A model generated the notes under the pieces. The model saw only the letters and a list, made by a program, of their open reading frames with translations. It was not told the origin of the DNA and made no database searches. The translations under genes and the position numbers were made by a program. This document shows positions 6,632 through 11,756 of a DNA stretch of 11,756 bases, piece after piece (the stretch's first letter is position 1; every line of letters begins with the position of its first letter). Source of the DNA: an uncultured Collinsella sp. (lineage in GTDB: Bacteria > Actinomycetota > Coriobacteriia > Coriobacteriales > Coriobacteriaceae). The stretch lies in assembly GCA_902491895.1 (NCBI GenBank), contig CABUJH010000055.1, positions 1 to 11,756 on the forward strand, written 5' to 3'.

Positions 6632-6685
6632 GTTACCGGGGTAACAACTTCTCACGTCGGGGCCTGCGCAGGCCCCGTTTGCGTT
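6632..6685 (+). terminator. Terminator after the deglycase gene
   Basis: A perfect 20-base palindrome (6658-6677, core GGGGCCTGCGCAGGCCCC) is followed by TTTGCGTT, a reasonable Rho-independent terminator 40 bases past the stop. Just before it, GTTACC (6632-6637) and GGTAAC (6640-6645) form a separate 14-base palindrome whose loop is too short for a good RNA hairpin. Confidence 0.65.
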
Positions 6686-6717
6686 GCGATGACCGGTTTT
6701 GTTTGTCGAAAAACGAA

Positions 6718-6893
6718 GTCAAATACTTTTCCCGAGAAGTGAACGACCTATTTTGGACCCTCGAAGCATCGACACTTTTTGGCGCCAAAACCGCAGGAAA
6801 ATCTCAATGAAACTGCAGGAAATGGCTCCCATAAAGTGTTGATGCTCCGGGGGCTCGATTTTGCTCGTTCACTTCTCGGGGAAAGTATTAGAC
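6718..6893. repeat. 176-bp imperfect palindrome with central direct repeat
   Basis: The outer arms at 6718-6746 and 6865-6893 are 29 bases long and match at 27; one of the two mismatches is a G-T wobble. Inner arms AGCATCGACACTTT (6765-6778) and AAAGTGTTGATGCT (6833-6846) pair with one wobble. The DNA between the arms is also partly complementary, so nearly the whole element folds into one long hairpin. The centre carries AAACCGCAGGAAA (6788-6800) and AAACTGCAGGAAA (6810-6822) as a direct repeat. The 11-mer AAAACCGCAGG (6787-6797) is shared with the 179-297 element. There is no supported ORF. It lies between two converging terminators, so it needs no role in the neighbouring genes. Confidence 0.7.
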
Positions 6894-6922
6894 CTAAATG
6901 TGCGAGCGTGTTGTATGAGTCG

Positions 6923-6962
6923 AAAAGCGGGCTGCGCCGGGGATTTCCGGCGCAGCCCGCTT
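6923..6962 (-). terminator. Terminator of the lactate dehydrogenase gene
   Basis: GCGGGCTGCGCCGG (6927-6940) and CCGGCGCAGCCCGC (6947-6960) are a perfect 14-base stem with a 6-base loop. On the minus strand it is followed by TTTT (6926-6923), 44 bases past the stop codon. AA and TT flank the stem, so it could also work in the plus direction. Confidence 0.85.
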
Positions 6963-7003
6963 AGTATCGCGCTTAGATTCGTAAGGTTGCGGCAGCCAGC
7001 GGC

Positions 7004-7981
7004 CTACTTTGCGTCGTAGGCCTCGGCGTCCCACCAGTCGAGCTGGGCGATGTTGTCGCGGATGTGCTGGCAGCTCTTGTGGAAGCCCTCGAGCTCGTAC
7101 TCGGAAAGGTCGAGCGTGTAGACCTCCTCGACGCCCTCGGCGCCGATCACGCACGGTAGGGAGGTGAAGATGCCCTCCTCGCCATACTGGCCGGTCATAA
7201 GCGTAGAGGCCGAAAGCACGGCGTGCTCGTTGTGCAGAACGGCGGCGCAGACGCGTGCGGCGGAGTTGGCGACGGCGTACTCGGTGCACTGCTTGCCCTG
7301 GTAGGTCACATAGCCGCCCTTGCGTGCAAGCTCCTCGACCTCCATGTGGTCGAAGGCGTACTTGTCGGGGTTCTCGGCCTGAAGCTCGTTAAGGCTCTTG
7401 CCGGCGATGGTTGCGGCCTTAAAGGCTGCCAGTTGGCTAAAGCCATGCTCGCCGATCATGTAGGCGTCGATGGACTTGGGGCTCACACCGACCTTCTTGG
7501 AAATCTCGGTGCGCAGGCGGGCGGAGTCCAGGCCGCAGCCCGAGCCGATGATCTTCTTGGGATCGTAGCCGGTCAGGTGCCACAGCTCGGTGCACACGAC
7601 GTCGCAGGGGTTGGAGATGCTCACGAAGATGCCGTCAAAGCCGGCGTCGACGATGCGCTTGGCAAAGGTGCGGGCGGCGTCGGTGGTAAAGAACAGCTCG
7701 CCGTCGCGGTTGCCGGCGGCCAGTGCGACCTTGCCGGCGGCGTTGACGATGACGTCGCAGCAGGCCAGCTCCTCGTAGTGGTCGTAGCAATTGACGATCT
7801 TGGTGTTGTACGGGACAAACGAAAGGGAGTCGCGCAGGTCCTGGACCTCGGACGTCACCTTGGCCTCGTTGATATCGCACAGGTACAGCTCATCGGCAAT
7901 GCCCTGCATCAGCAGGCTGTTGGCGACATGTGCTCCTACGTGGCCCTGGCCGACCACACCGATCTTACGCGTCTGGTACAT
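7004..7981 (-). CDS. L-lactate / L-2-hydroxyacid dehydrogenase (LDH/MDH family)
   Basis: The 325-residue protein is an NAD-dependent 2-hydroxyacid dehydrogenase of the LDH/MDH superfamily. The Rossmann motif is GVVGQGHVG (8-16), with D36 at the end of the second strand for NAD ribose. SNPCDVV (123-129) is the conserved nicotinamide loop. D152 and R155 in LDSARLR, together with H179 in IGEHG, are the catalytic relay and substrate arginine. The substrate-specificity loop (KVALAAGNRDGEL, 84-96) differs from the KQKPGETR type of classical LDH and looks more like L-2-hydroxyisocaproate dehydrogenases, so branched 2-keto acids are possible substrates. The start at 7981 is chosen because AAAGGA lies eight bases upstream and the Rossmann motif begins normally; a longer reading frame to 8425 runs through the promoter region. 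It likely reoxidises NADH in fermentation. Confidence 0.88.
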   Translation of the reverse strand: MYQTRKIGVVGQGHVGAHVANSLLMQGIADELYLCDINEAKVTSEVQDLRDSLSFVPYNTKIVNCYDHYEELACCDVIVNAAGKVALAAGNRDGELFFTTDAARTFAKRIVDAGFDGIFVSISNPCDVVCTELWHLTGYDPKKIIGSGCGLDSARLRTEISKKVGVSPKSIDAYMIGEHGFSQLAAFKAATIAGKSLNELQAENPDKYAFDHMEVEELARKGGYVTYQGKQCTEYAVANSAARVCAAVLHNEHAVLSASTLMTGQYGEEGIFTSLPCVIGAEGVEEVYTLDLSEYELEGFHKSCQHIRDNIAQLDWWDAEAYDAK

Positions 7982-8018
7982 ATACGTATCCTTTCGGCCG
8001 AGTTTTTCGCGTCGAACC

Positions 8019-8047
8019 ATTGTAGCTTCCTGCCGCCACTTTGCCAG
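8019..8047 (-). promoter_or_regulatory. Promoter of the dehydrogenase gene
   Basis: On the minus strand CTGGCA (8047-8042) and TACAAT (8024-8019) are 17 bases apart, 38 bases before the start codon. The -10 is strong and the -35 moderate (four of six). In the 211-base divergent gap to metA I see no equally good plus-strand promoter and no S-box/SAM riboswitch signature. Confidence 0.5.
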
Positions 8048-8057
8048 GCTAAAGCGC

Positions 8058-8089
8058 GGTAGATTTTTGGGACATGCCTTAATCTCTAC
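8058..8089 (+). repeat. GGGAC-loop hairpin family R2, degenerate copy
   Basis: Left arm GGTAGATTTT (8058-8067) is followed by a 13-base loop, T-GGGAC-ATGCCTT (8068-8080), and a decayed right arm AATCTCTAC (8081-8089). Bases 8058-8078 are identical to the minus strand of 10832-10812. It sits in the divergent promoter region between the dehydrogenase gene and metA, where a terminator would make no sense, which supports a mobile-repeat origin. Confidence 0.6.
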
Positions 8090-8192
8090 TTTTGGAGTGA
8101 TTTGGGCCGCTGACGGCATCGCTGGGCGATACACTCGCGCGGATGGGGCCGCTCGTTGTACCATAGCTGCAACTGACTCGTAAGGAGCATCC

Positions 8193-9119
8193 ATGCCCAT
8201 TCGCATCCCCGACGCCCTCCCTGCCGCCGCGCAGCTCGAGAGCGAGAACATCTTTGTCATGACCGAGTACCGCGCGCTGCACCAGGACATCCGTCCGCTG
8301 CGCGTGCTCATCCTCAACCTCATGCCCACCAAGATCGCCACCGAGACGCAGATCATGCGCAAGCTCTCCAACACGCCGCTGCAGGTGGAGGTGGACCTGC
8401 TGCGCACCAAGACGCACGAGGCCACGCACGTGAGCGCCGGCCACCTGGAGACGTTCTACCGTACGTTCGACGACATCCGCGACATCCACTACGACGGCCT
8501 GATCATCACAGGCGCGCCGGTGGAGCAGATGCCGTTCGAGGAGGTTGACTACTGGCCCGAGCTCTGCCAGATCATGGACTGGTCTACCACGCACGTGCAC
8601 TCTACGCTGCACATTTGTTGGGGCGCACAGGCCGGCCTGTACCATCATTACGGTATCCAGAAGTACGACCTGCCGGCAAAGGCGAGTGGCGTGTTCGAGC
8701 ATTATCTGGTGAAGCCGCAAAGCCCGCTGGTCCGCGGCTTTGACGACCGCTTCTATGCCGTGCATTCGCGCAATACCGATGTGCGGCGCGAGGACGTGGA
8801 GGCCGAGCCACAGCTTGAGGTTGTGGCCGTGTCCGACGAGGTGGGCCTGTACATTGTCAAGTCGACCGACAGCCGCCGCTTCTTTGTCTTTGGCCATCCC
8901 GAGTACGATACCGACACGTTGCGCCTGGAGTACGAGCGCGACGTGAAGCGCGGCCTCAACCCTCAGGTGCCGGCGCATTACTTCCCTGGGGACGACCCCA
9001 CCGCCGAGCCGCGTAACGTCTGGCGCAGTCAGGCTCAGCTGTTCTACACCAACTGGCTCAACTACTATGTCTACCAGACCACGCCCTACGACCTGGCCCG
9101 TGCCGGCGAGGAGCACTAG
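8193..9119 (+). CDS. metAA: Homoserine O-acetyltransferase, MetA type
   Basis: The 308-residue protein is a full-length MetA homologue, which acylates homoserine in the first committed step of methionine synthesis. The catalytic triad aligns exactly with the E. coli numbering: C142 in HICWGAQA, and H235 and E237 in VFGHPEYD. Conserved LNLMPTK (41-47) and DYWPEL (119-124) are present. Residue 111 is Glu (APVEQM), where E. coli MetA has Gly (APLG). In this family Glu111 is associated with acetyl-CoA use and Gly111 with succinyl-CoA, so O-acetylhomoserine is the predicted product despite the common 'succinyltransferase' label. AAGGAG lies six bases before ATG 8193. The gene converges on the cyclo-ligase gene with only 23 bases between stop codons. 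Confidence 0.93.
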   Translation: MPIRIPDALPAAAQLESENIFVMTEYRALHQDIRPLRVLILNLMPTKIATETQIMRKLSNTPLQVEVDLLRTKTHEATHVSAGHLETFYRTFDDIRDIHYDGLIITGAPVEQMPFEEVDYWPELCQIMDWSTTHVHSTLHICWGAQAGLYHHYGIQKYDLPAKASGVFEHYLVKPQSPLVRGFDDRFYAVHSRNTDVRREDVEAEPQLEVVAVSDEVGLYIVKSTDSRRFFVFGHPEYDTDTLRLEYERDVKRGLNPQVPAHYFPGDDPTAEPRNVWRSQAQLFYTNWLNYYVYQTTPYDLARAGEEH

Positions 9120-9142
9120 GCTGTCGGGAGGTGCGCCAGCCG

Positions 9143-9739
9143 TTAGGCGCTGATGATGTGGGGTAGCGGCAGGTCGTGGGCATCGGTGGGAACGTGGTCG
9201 ACACGCTGTTCGTCAAAGGCGATGCCGATGATTTGGCATGCGGGTGAGAGCATGGACAGATAGCGGTCGTAGCAGCCGCCGCCGTAGCCCAGGCGCGCGC
9301 CGGCGCAGTCGAAGGCTACGAGCGGCACGACAATCATGTCGAGCGCCTCGGCAGGCACGATAGGGAAGCGGCTGCTGTCGATGTCAGTGGCCGAAAAGGC
9401 TCGCGTGGGATGGACAACAAATGGGGCCGCGGTCGCGTCGCTGGCGGCGACCGCTCGCATGCACATACGCTGGCCACAAGCCGCAGCGTCAGCTGCCGAG
9501 AACATGCACGGATAGGCCACGCGCCTGCCGTTTTTGGCGGCCGCTGCGGCAAACACGGCAGGGTCGACTTCGGAACCCATCGCGGCATAGACGGCAACGG
9601 TGTGCGGCGCCGCGGCACTCAAGTGATCCAACAGCTCAACCAGCCGCGCACAGATAGCGGCGGACTTTGCCGCCCGCACATTCAAATCAATCGCATCGCG
9701 CCGAGCAATCACCGCCCGTCGCACCTCAGCCTTACCCAT
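9143..9739 (-). CDS. 5-formyltetrahydrofolate cyclo-ligase
   Basis: The 198-residue protein belongs to the 5-FTHF cyclo-ligase (MTHFS) family, which converts 5-formyl-THF to 5,10-methenyl-THF with ATP and returns folate to the one-carbon pool. The N-terminal KAEVRRAVIARRDAI helix binds nucleotide in this family. YAAMGSEVDP matches the substrate-binding strand, and GARLGYGGGCYDRYL is the C-terminal glycine-rich signature (usual form RLGYGGGYYDRFL). ATG 9739 is preferred because GAGGAGG lies five bases upstream. A TTG 27 bases further upstream would put the start inside the R1 hairpin. One-carbon metabolism links it loosely to the neighbouring methionine gene, though the two are convergent. Confidence 0.9.
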   Translation of the reverse strand: MGKAEVRRAVIARRDAIDLNVRAAKSAAICARLVELLDHLSAAAPHTVAVYAAMGSEVDPAVFAAAAAKNGRRVAYPCMFSAADAAACGQRMCMRAVAASDATAAPFVVHPTRAFSATDIDSSRFPIVPAEALDMIVVPLVAFDCAGARLGYGGGCYDRYLSMLSPACQIIGIAFDEQRVDHVPTDAHDLPLPHIISA

Positions 9740-9755
9740 CCCGGCCTCCTCTAGC

Positions 9756-9808
9756 AAACCTGCCAAAAAGGGACAGGTTTATTTTGGCAGGTTTTATCTG
9801 GGCAAACA
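9756..9808 (+). repeat. GGGAC-loop hairpin family R1, copy 2
   Basis: Arms AAACCTGCCAAAA (9756-9768) and TTTTGGCAGGTTT (9782-9794) are a perfect 13-base stem around the 13-base loop A-GGGAC-AGGTTTA. TTATCTGGGCAAAC follows; on the minus strand this is the conserved linker shared with 1522-1537. The repeat ends 16 bases before the cyclo-ligase start, so on the minus strand the hairpin lies in that gene's leader just ahead of the ribosome site. I found no resemblance to a THF riboswitch. Confidence 0.75.
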
Positions 9809-9847
9809 TCGAAGCCGCCGCAAAGGCGCCCTTTGTGGCGGCTTCGA
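9809..9847 (-). terminator. Hairpin after hicB
   Basis: Arms at 9809-9825 and 9831-9847 form a 17-base stem with one G-T wobble and a 5-base loop (GCGCC), starting 14 bases past the hicB stop. The T-tract on the minus strand is weak (GATGTTT). It occupies the same place relative to the R1 linker as the hairpin at 1484-1519, so it may be part of the same module as well as a terminator. Confidence 0.6.
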
Positions 9848-9860
9848 CTCGACGTTGGCT

Positions 9861-10190
9861 TCACAGCGCCGCAGCGATCGCTTCAGTCACAAACTTATTG
9901 AGTGACTCACCCTTCTTTGCTGCCGCCAGCGCTGCTTGCTTGTGGAGCTCAGAGCCCGTTCTTACGTTGAACGAGCCCTTAAAAGCCCGCTCGGGTTCCT
10001 TGCCCTTCTCGGCGCAAAACTCAAGGTAATCGTCGACGGCGTCGTGGAAGCATTGCTCCACTTCTTCAGCCGTGGAGCCTTCAAATACGATTGCGTCCCT
10101 AATGCCGGCGACCATACCTGTTAGCACATGCTGTTCGGCATCGAACTCGACCGGGGCGAAATAACCCTTGTATGCCAAAACGTTACTCAT
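9861..10190 (-). CDS. hicB: HicB-family antitoxin
   Basis: The 109-residue protein has the HicB layout: a partial RNase-H-like N-terminal domain (AYKGYFAPVEFDAEQHVLTGMVAGIRD, then FEGSTAEEVEQCFHDAVDDYLEFC) and a C-terminal ribbon-helix-helix DNA-binding segment (FNVRTGSELHKQAALAAAKKGESLNKFVTEAI). HicB normally binds and neutralises HicA and represses its own operon. ATG 10190 is preferred over the in-frame ATG at 10205 because GGAGGT stands directly before it; the gene then overlaps the upstream toxin gene by eight bases. The antitoxin gene follows the toxin gene, as is usual for hicAB. Confidence 0.85.
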   Translation of the reverse strand: MSNVLAYKGYFAPVEFDAEQHVLTGMVAGIRDAIVFEGSTAEEVEQCFHDAVDDYLEFCAEKGKEPERAFKGSFNVRTGSELHKQAALAAAKKGESLNKFVTEAIAAAL

Positions 10191-10446
10191 GACTACCTCC
10201 GACATCTTGCAGAAAGCGAACGATGTTTCGAATGGTCCCCGCTGTCAATTCGTCAGATGGATGAGGCGCGTGCATTACGAACATCCTGCCATCTGATGGC
10301 CTGTAGAAGCGAACGCGCGATCCGGATGTCTTGCCTTTGCTGTCCATTTCAAAGCCATATGAAGCCATAACTTTAAGAAAGTCAGCGAATCTATACGTTG
10401 AAGGACAGCTAAGCAGCTGGGCGATGAGTTTATCGGATCGAGTCAT
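10183..10446 (-). CDS. hicA: HicA-family toxin (variant lacking the usual GSHH motif)
   Basis: The 87-residue protein is larger than typical HicA (about 60) and has a leading helix (DKLIAQLLSCPSTYRFADFLKVMASYGF). It keeps the family's dsRBD-like core: SKGKTSGSRVRFYRP, MFVMHAPHPSDELTAGTIRNIVRFL. In standard HicA mRNA interferases the catalytic His lies in a GSHH motif; here the matching position reads SGSRVRF (41-47). H59 and H62 in the HAPHP motif remain. This larger form, paired with an RHH-type HicB, is known among annotated HicA proteins, so it is probably functional by a slightly different active site, or weakened. The start ATG 10446 has GAGG upstream. Codon use and base composition are less GC-rich than in neighbouring genes, which suits horizontal acquisition. 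Confidence 0.78.
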   Translation of the reverse strand: MTRSDKLIAQLLSCPSTYRFADFLKVMASYGFEMDSKGKTSGSRVRFYRPSDGRMFVMHAPHPSDELTAGTIRNIVRFLQDVGGSHE

Positions 10447-10460
10447 CCCGCCTCACATTC

Positions 10461-10498
10461 TGCAACTATATTCTAGTTGCAATTTCAGTTCGATGCAA
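10461..10498 (-). promoter_or_regulatory. Proximal hicAB promoter overlapping a palindromic operator
   Basis: On the minus strand TTGCAT (10498-10493) and TAGAAT (10475-10470) are exactly 17 bases apart, a good sigma-A-type promoter. TGCAACTA (10461-10468) and TAGTTGCA (10474-10481) form a perfect palindrome with a 5-base centre that covers the -10. It starts 15 bases before the hicA start codon. A palindrome over the promoter is what one expects for autorepression by the RHH domain of HicB. Confidence 0.6.
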
Positions 10499-10506
10499 CC
10501 ACCTCT

Positions 10507-10541
10507 ACTATAGAACATGTGTGCGTATAGAACAAGTGTTC
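10507..10541 (-). promoter_or_regulatory. Distal promoter embedded in two LexA-like boxes
   Basis: GAACAAGTGTTC (10530-10541) matches the Gram-positive LexA/SOS palindrome (GAACA-N2-TGTTC), and GAACATGTGTGC (10513-10524) matches it with one change. The boxes start 17 bases apart and each is preceded by TATA. On the minus strand TTGTTC (10535-10530, inside the first box) and TATAGT (10512-10507, abutting the second) are 17 bases apart and form a promoter pointing at hicA. LexA binding here would shut it off until DNA damage. Confidence 0.5.
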
Positions 10542-10558
10542 GAATCACAACTGAGGAA

Positions 10559-10581
10559 GGAGACAGGCACCTTTGTGGTGG
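10559..10581 (+). repeat. Half of a GGGAC-loop hairpin
   Basis: GGAGACAGGCACC (10559-10571) is 13 bases with the form N-GAGAC-N7, one base from the family loop, and is followed by TTTGTGGTGG as a right arm. The expected left arm CCACCACAAA is absent. It looks like a truncated repeat copy beside the LexA boxes. The GGAAGGAG just upstream resembles a ribosome site but no gene follows. Confidence 0.4.
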
Positions 10582-10609
10582 TCTGTGCTGTGGAGTGGGC
10601 GTCTGCGGT

Positions 10610-10757
10610 GGTTTGTCTCAATCTGTAACAGTAACTCGGCAAAATTGGACTTAGATGTTACAGATTTAGACAAAGGGTCGGCGTCATCCGGAAACGTCTC
10701 GATTTGTGACATCTGGAGCCAATATTGCCGCCTAGATGTTACAGATTGAGACAAACC
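10610..10757. repeat. 148-bp palindrome of four alternating repeat units
   Basis: Four copies of one unit of about 22 bases (core AGATGTTACAGATTGAGAC) alternate in orientation: minus at 10610-10630, plus at 10653-10675, minus at 10692-10713, plus at 10734-10756. The outermost 21 bases on each side (10610-10630 and 10737-10757) are perfect inverted copies. The 66-base halves (10610-10675 and 10692-10757) are imperfect inverted repeats of each other, including the spacers (CGGCAAAATTGG against CGGCAATATTGG), around a 16-base centre. Each half is also a palindrome. There is no ORF and no transposase. Confidence 0.75.
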
Positions 10758-10793
10758 GCTGCGGTGGGCTACGCCGCCCCGCCCAAGCCGCAG

Positions 10794-10834
10794 AAAAAAG
10801 GTAGATTTTCGGGCATGTCCCAAAAATCTACCTT
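10794..10834 (-). terminator. Terminator of the peptidase gene; GGGAC-loop hairpin family R2
   Basis: On the minus strand AAGGTAGATTTT (10834-10823) and AAAATCTACCTT (10809-10798) form a perfect 12-base stem around the 13-base loop T-GGGAC-ATGCCCG, followed by a run of six T counting the stem end (10799-10794). It lies six bases past the peptidase stop codon and is a textbook Rho-independent terminator. The left arm and loop are also repeated at 8058-8078, so a repeat-family hairpin appears to serve here as a terminator. Confidence 0.8.
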
Positions 10835-10840
10835 GGTGCC

Positions 10841-11756
10841 TTAGCCCAGCAGGTCGACTACGTTGAAGCCGGCGTTGCTCTTTGCGATGACGTCGCGGCC
10901 GCCAAAGACGCAGGTGGGCGACTCGGCTGCGATGCGCGTCACGTCGGTGCCGAGCGAGCGCAGCTCACCGGGCGTGGCGGCGAGCATCTGGGCGCGACGC
11001 TCCTCGCGCGCATGCGGATCGAGCCCGGCCAGGTAGGTCGTGTTGCGGCGCTTGGTGAGCGCGTACGGCTTCACCGGCGCGTCCATGCCGCTCACGCAGC
11101 TCACGATAAAGCCCTCAAAGGCGGCCTCGTCGGGCTCAAAGCTGCCAAGCCATGCACCCGCGCGCTCCACGCGCTCAATCGAAGGATCGATCGCCGGGTC
11201 GCGGTAGGTGTAGAACGCCGTCTGGCGCTCACCGGCTGCGCGGAATCCGCAGCCGTACGCACCGCCCTTCACGCGGATCTCGTTCCACAGGTAGTCGTAG
11301 GAGAGCGCGTTGGCAGCCACGGCCCAAGCGCCTGTCACGTCGAGCCCCAAGCGACGCGGATCGCACGCACGCGCGGCAAAGCAGATGTCGCTGGGGATCA
11401 CGAAAGCCTCGTGGCGGTCGCACGGCGCCGGCACCACGAGCGCGTCGCGGCCGGCGCCATCGCCCGCGCCAAGCCCCAGGTTGCCCGCGGCATCCCAGTA
11501 CGCGTCAAAGTCCTCATCGCTGCCGGTAAAGCTCGCCATGCAGCCATCGGCCACAAAGATGCGCTCCGCCAGCTCGGCAAGCTTGGTACGCAGCCCGTCC
11601 ACGCGCTCGTCAAAGTGGTCGAGCAGATCGCGCAGGAACAGGTAGAAGTCCACGCCCGAAAGCTGCTCGCGTACCACGGCCGAAGGCGAGCTGTAGCTCA
11701 TCGCGCGACCGAGCGCCGCCGAGTGACCGTTGTTGATAAAGCCCTGCTCAAGTCCA
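10841..11756 (-). CDS. M16C-family (presequence protease-like) metallopeptidase, 3' part
   Basis: The frame is open from the window edge (first residues GLEQGFINNGHSAALGRA) to TAA at 10841, giving about 304 residues of C-terminus. SYSSPSAVVREQLSGVDFYLFLRDL and NALSYDYLWNEIRVKGGAYGCGF are hallmarks of the C-terminal half of M16C insulinase-type peptidases (the PreP/Cym1 group), which degrade peptides inside a closed two-half chamber. The zinc-binding HXXEH motif belongs to the N-terminal half and is outside the window, so activity cannot be judged. The in-frame ATG at 11701 is internal; family length is about 970 residues. The gene ends at the strong hairpin directly downstream. Confidence 0.85.
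   Translation of the reverse strand, partial: GLEQGFINNGHSAALGRAMSYSSPSAVVREQLSGVDFYLFLRDLLDHFDERVDGLRTKLAELAERIFVADGCMASFTGSDEDFDAYWDAAGNLGLGAGDGAGRDALVVPAPCDRHEAFVIPSDICFAARACDPRRLGLDVTGAWAVAANALSYDYLWNEIRVKGGAYGCGFRAAGERQTAFYTYRDPAIDPSIERVERAGAWLGSFEPDEAAFEGFIVSCVSGMDAPVKPYALTKRRNTTYLAGLDPHAREERRAQMLAATPGELRSLGTDVTRIAAESPTCVFGGRDVIAKSNAGFNVVDLLG

Noticed and set aside
8090..8192. SAM riboswitch before metA
   Set aside because: No S-box core or SAM-II/IV-like pattern seen; the region has only a few short inverted repeats.
7982..8425. N-terminal extension of the dehydrogenase frame
   Set aside because: It runs through the divergent promoter region and into antisense metA. The ATG at 7981 has a ribosome site and the normal Rossmann start.
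8079..9116. 345-codon minus-strand frame opposite metA
   Set aside because: Antisense shadow of a gene with an intact catalytic triad.
9740..9766. Upstream TTG start for the cyclo-ligase
   Set aside because: It lies within the repeat stem and has no ribosome site; ATG 9739 has GAGGAGG five bases upstream.
9740..9860. Tetrahydrofolate riboswitch before the cyclo-ligase gene
   Set aside because: The leader hairpins do not show the conserved THF-binding sequences I know, and the same module occurs before an unrelated GntR gene.
10575..10628. 17-codon ORF from GTG after GGAAGGAG and the LexA boxes
   Set aside because: It runs into the palindrome arm, has no recognisable features, and its start overlaps the half-repeat.
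10610..10757. CRISPR array
   Set aside because: Only four units, alternating in orientation, with spacers that are inverted copies of each other; CRISPR repeats are direct and spacers unique.

Overview
The window looks like chromosomal DNA of a high-GC Gram-positive gut anaerobe, most likely a Coriobacteriia member such as Collinsella. That placement is an inference from the gene set, the GC-rich codon use, strong AAGGAG-type ribosome binding sites and UTRA-type GntR regulators; no rRNA or other phylogenetic marker is present.

Layout, left to right. Bases 1-81 are the tail of an unidentified gene. A palindromic element (179-297) precedes a YitT-family membrane protein gene (436-1443, +). A first GntR/UTRA regulator (1663-2382, +) follows, then 384 bases crowded with repeats and hairpins (2383-2766). 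recQ (2767-4746, +) overlaps a second GntR/UTRA regulator (4746-5504, +) by one base. A well-formed promoter flanked by ATAGAAC repeats then drives a SIS-domain sugar-phosphate deglycase of the FrlB type (5649-6617, +). After its terminator come a 176-base imperfect palindrome (6718-6893) and an L-lactate/2-hydroxyacid dehydrogenase gene on the minus strand (7004-7981). Divergent from it is metA (8193-9119, +), whose residue 111 is Glu, predicting acetyl-CoA rather than succinyl-CoA use. It converges on a 5-formyltetrahydrofolate cyclo-ligase gene (9143-9739, -). A HicA/HicB-type toxin-antitoxin pair (9861-10446, -) has two stacked promoters: the proximal one lies over a palindrome, and the distal one is embedded in two LexA-like boxes. 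The right end holds a 148-base palindrome made of four alternating repeat units (10610-10757), a strong terminator, and the 3' part of an M16C metallopeptidase gene (10841 to beyond 11756, -).

The coding genes are mostly ordinary metabolism, regulation and repair. The unusual content is between the genes. Several intergenic hairpins, with stems in four unrelated sequence families, share one architecture: a stem, a 13-base loop reading N-GGGAC-N7 (or one base off), and the complementary stem. I see seven examples (around 1538, 2621, 2648, 8058, 9756, 10559 and 10798). Two families occur as dispersed inverted pairs, one with a compensatory stem change, and one forms a head-to-head pair. This suggests a structure-recognised repeat system such as REP/BIME elements mobilised by a Y1-type (RAYT) transposase encoded elsewhere; that interpretation is an inference. 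Three further large palindromes and a candidate structured RNA with a UUCG tetraloop add to the picture.
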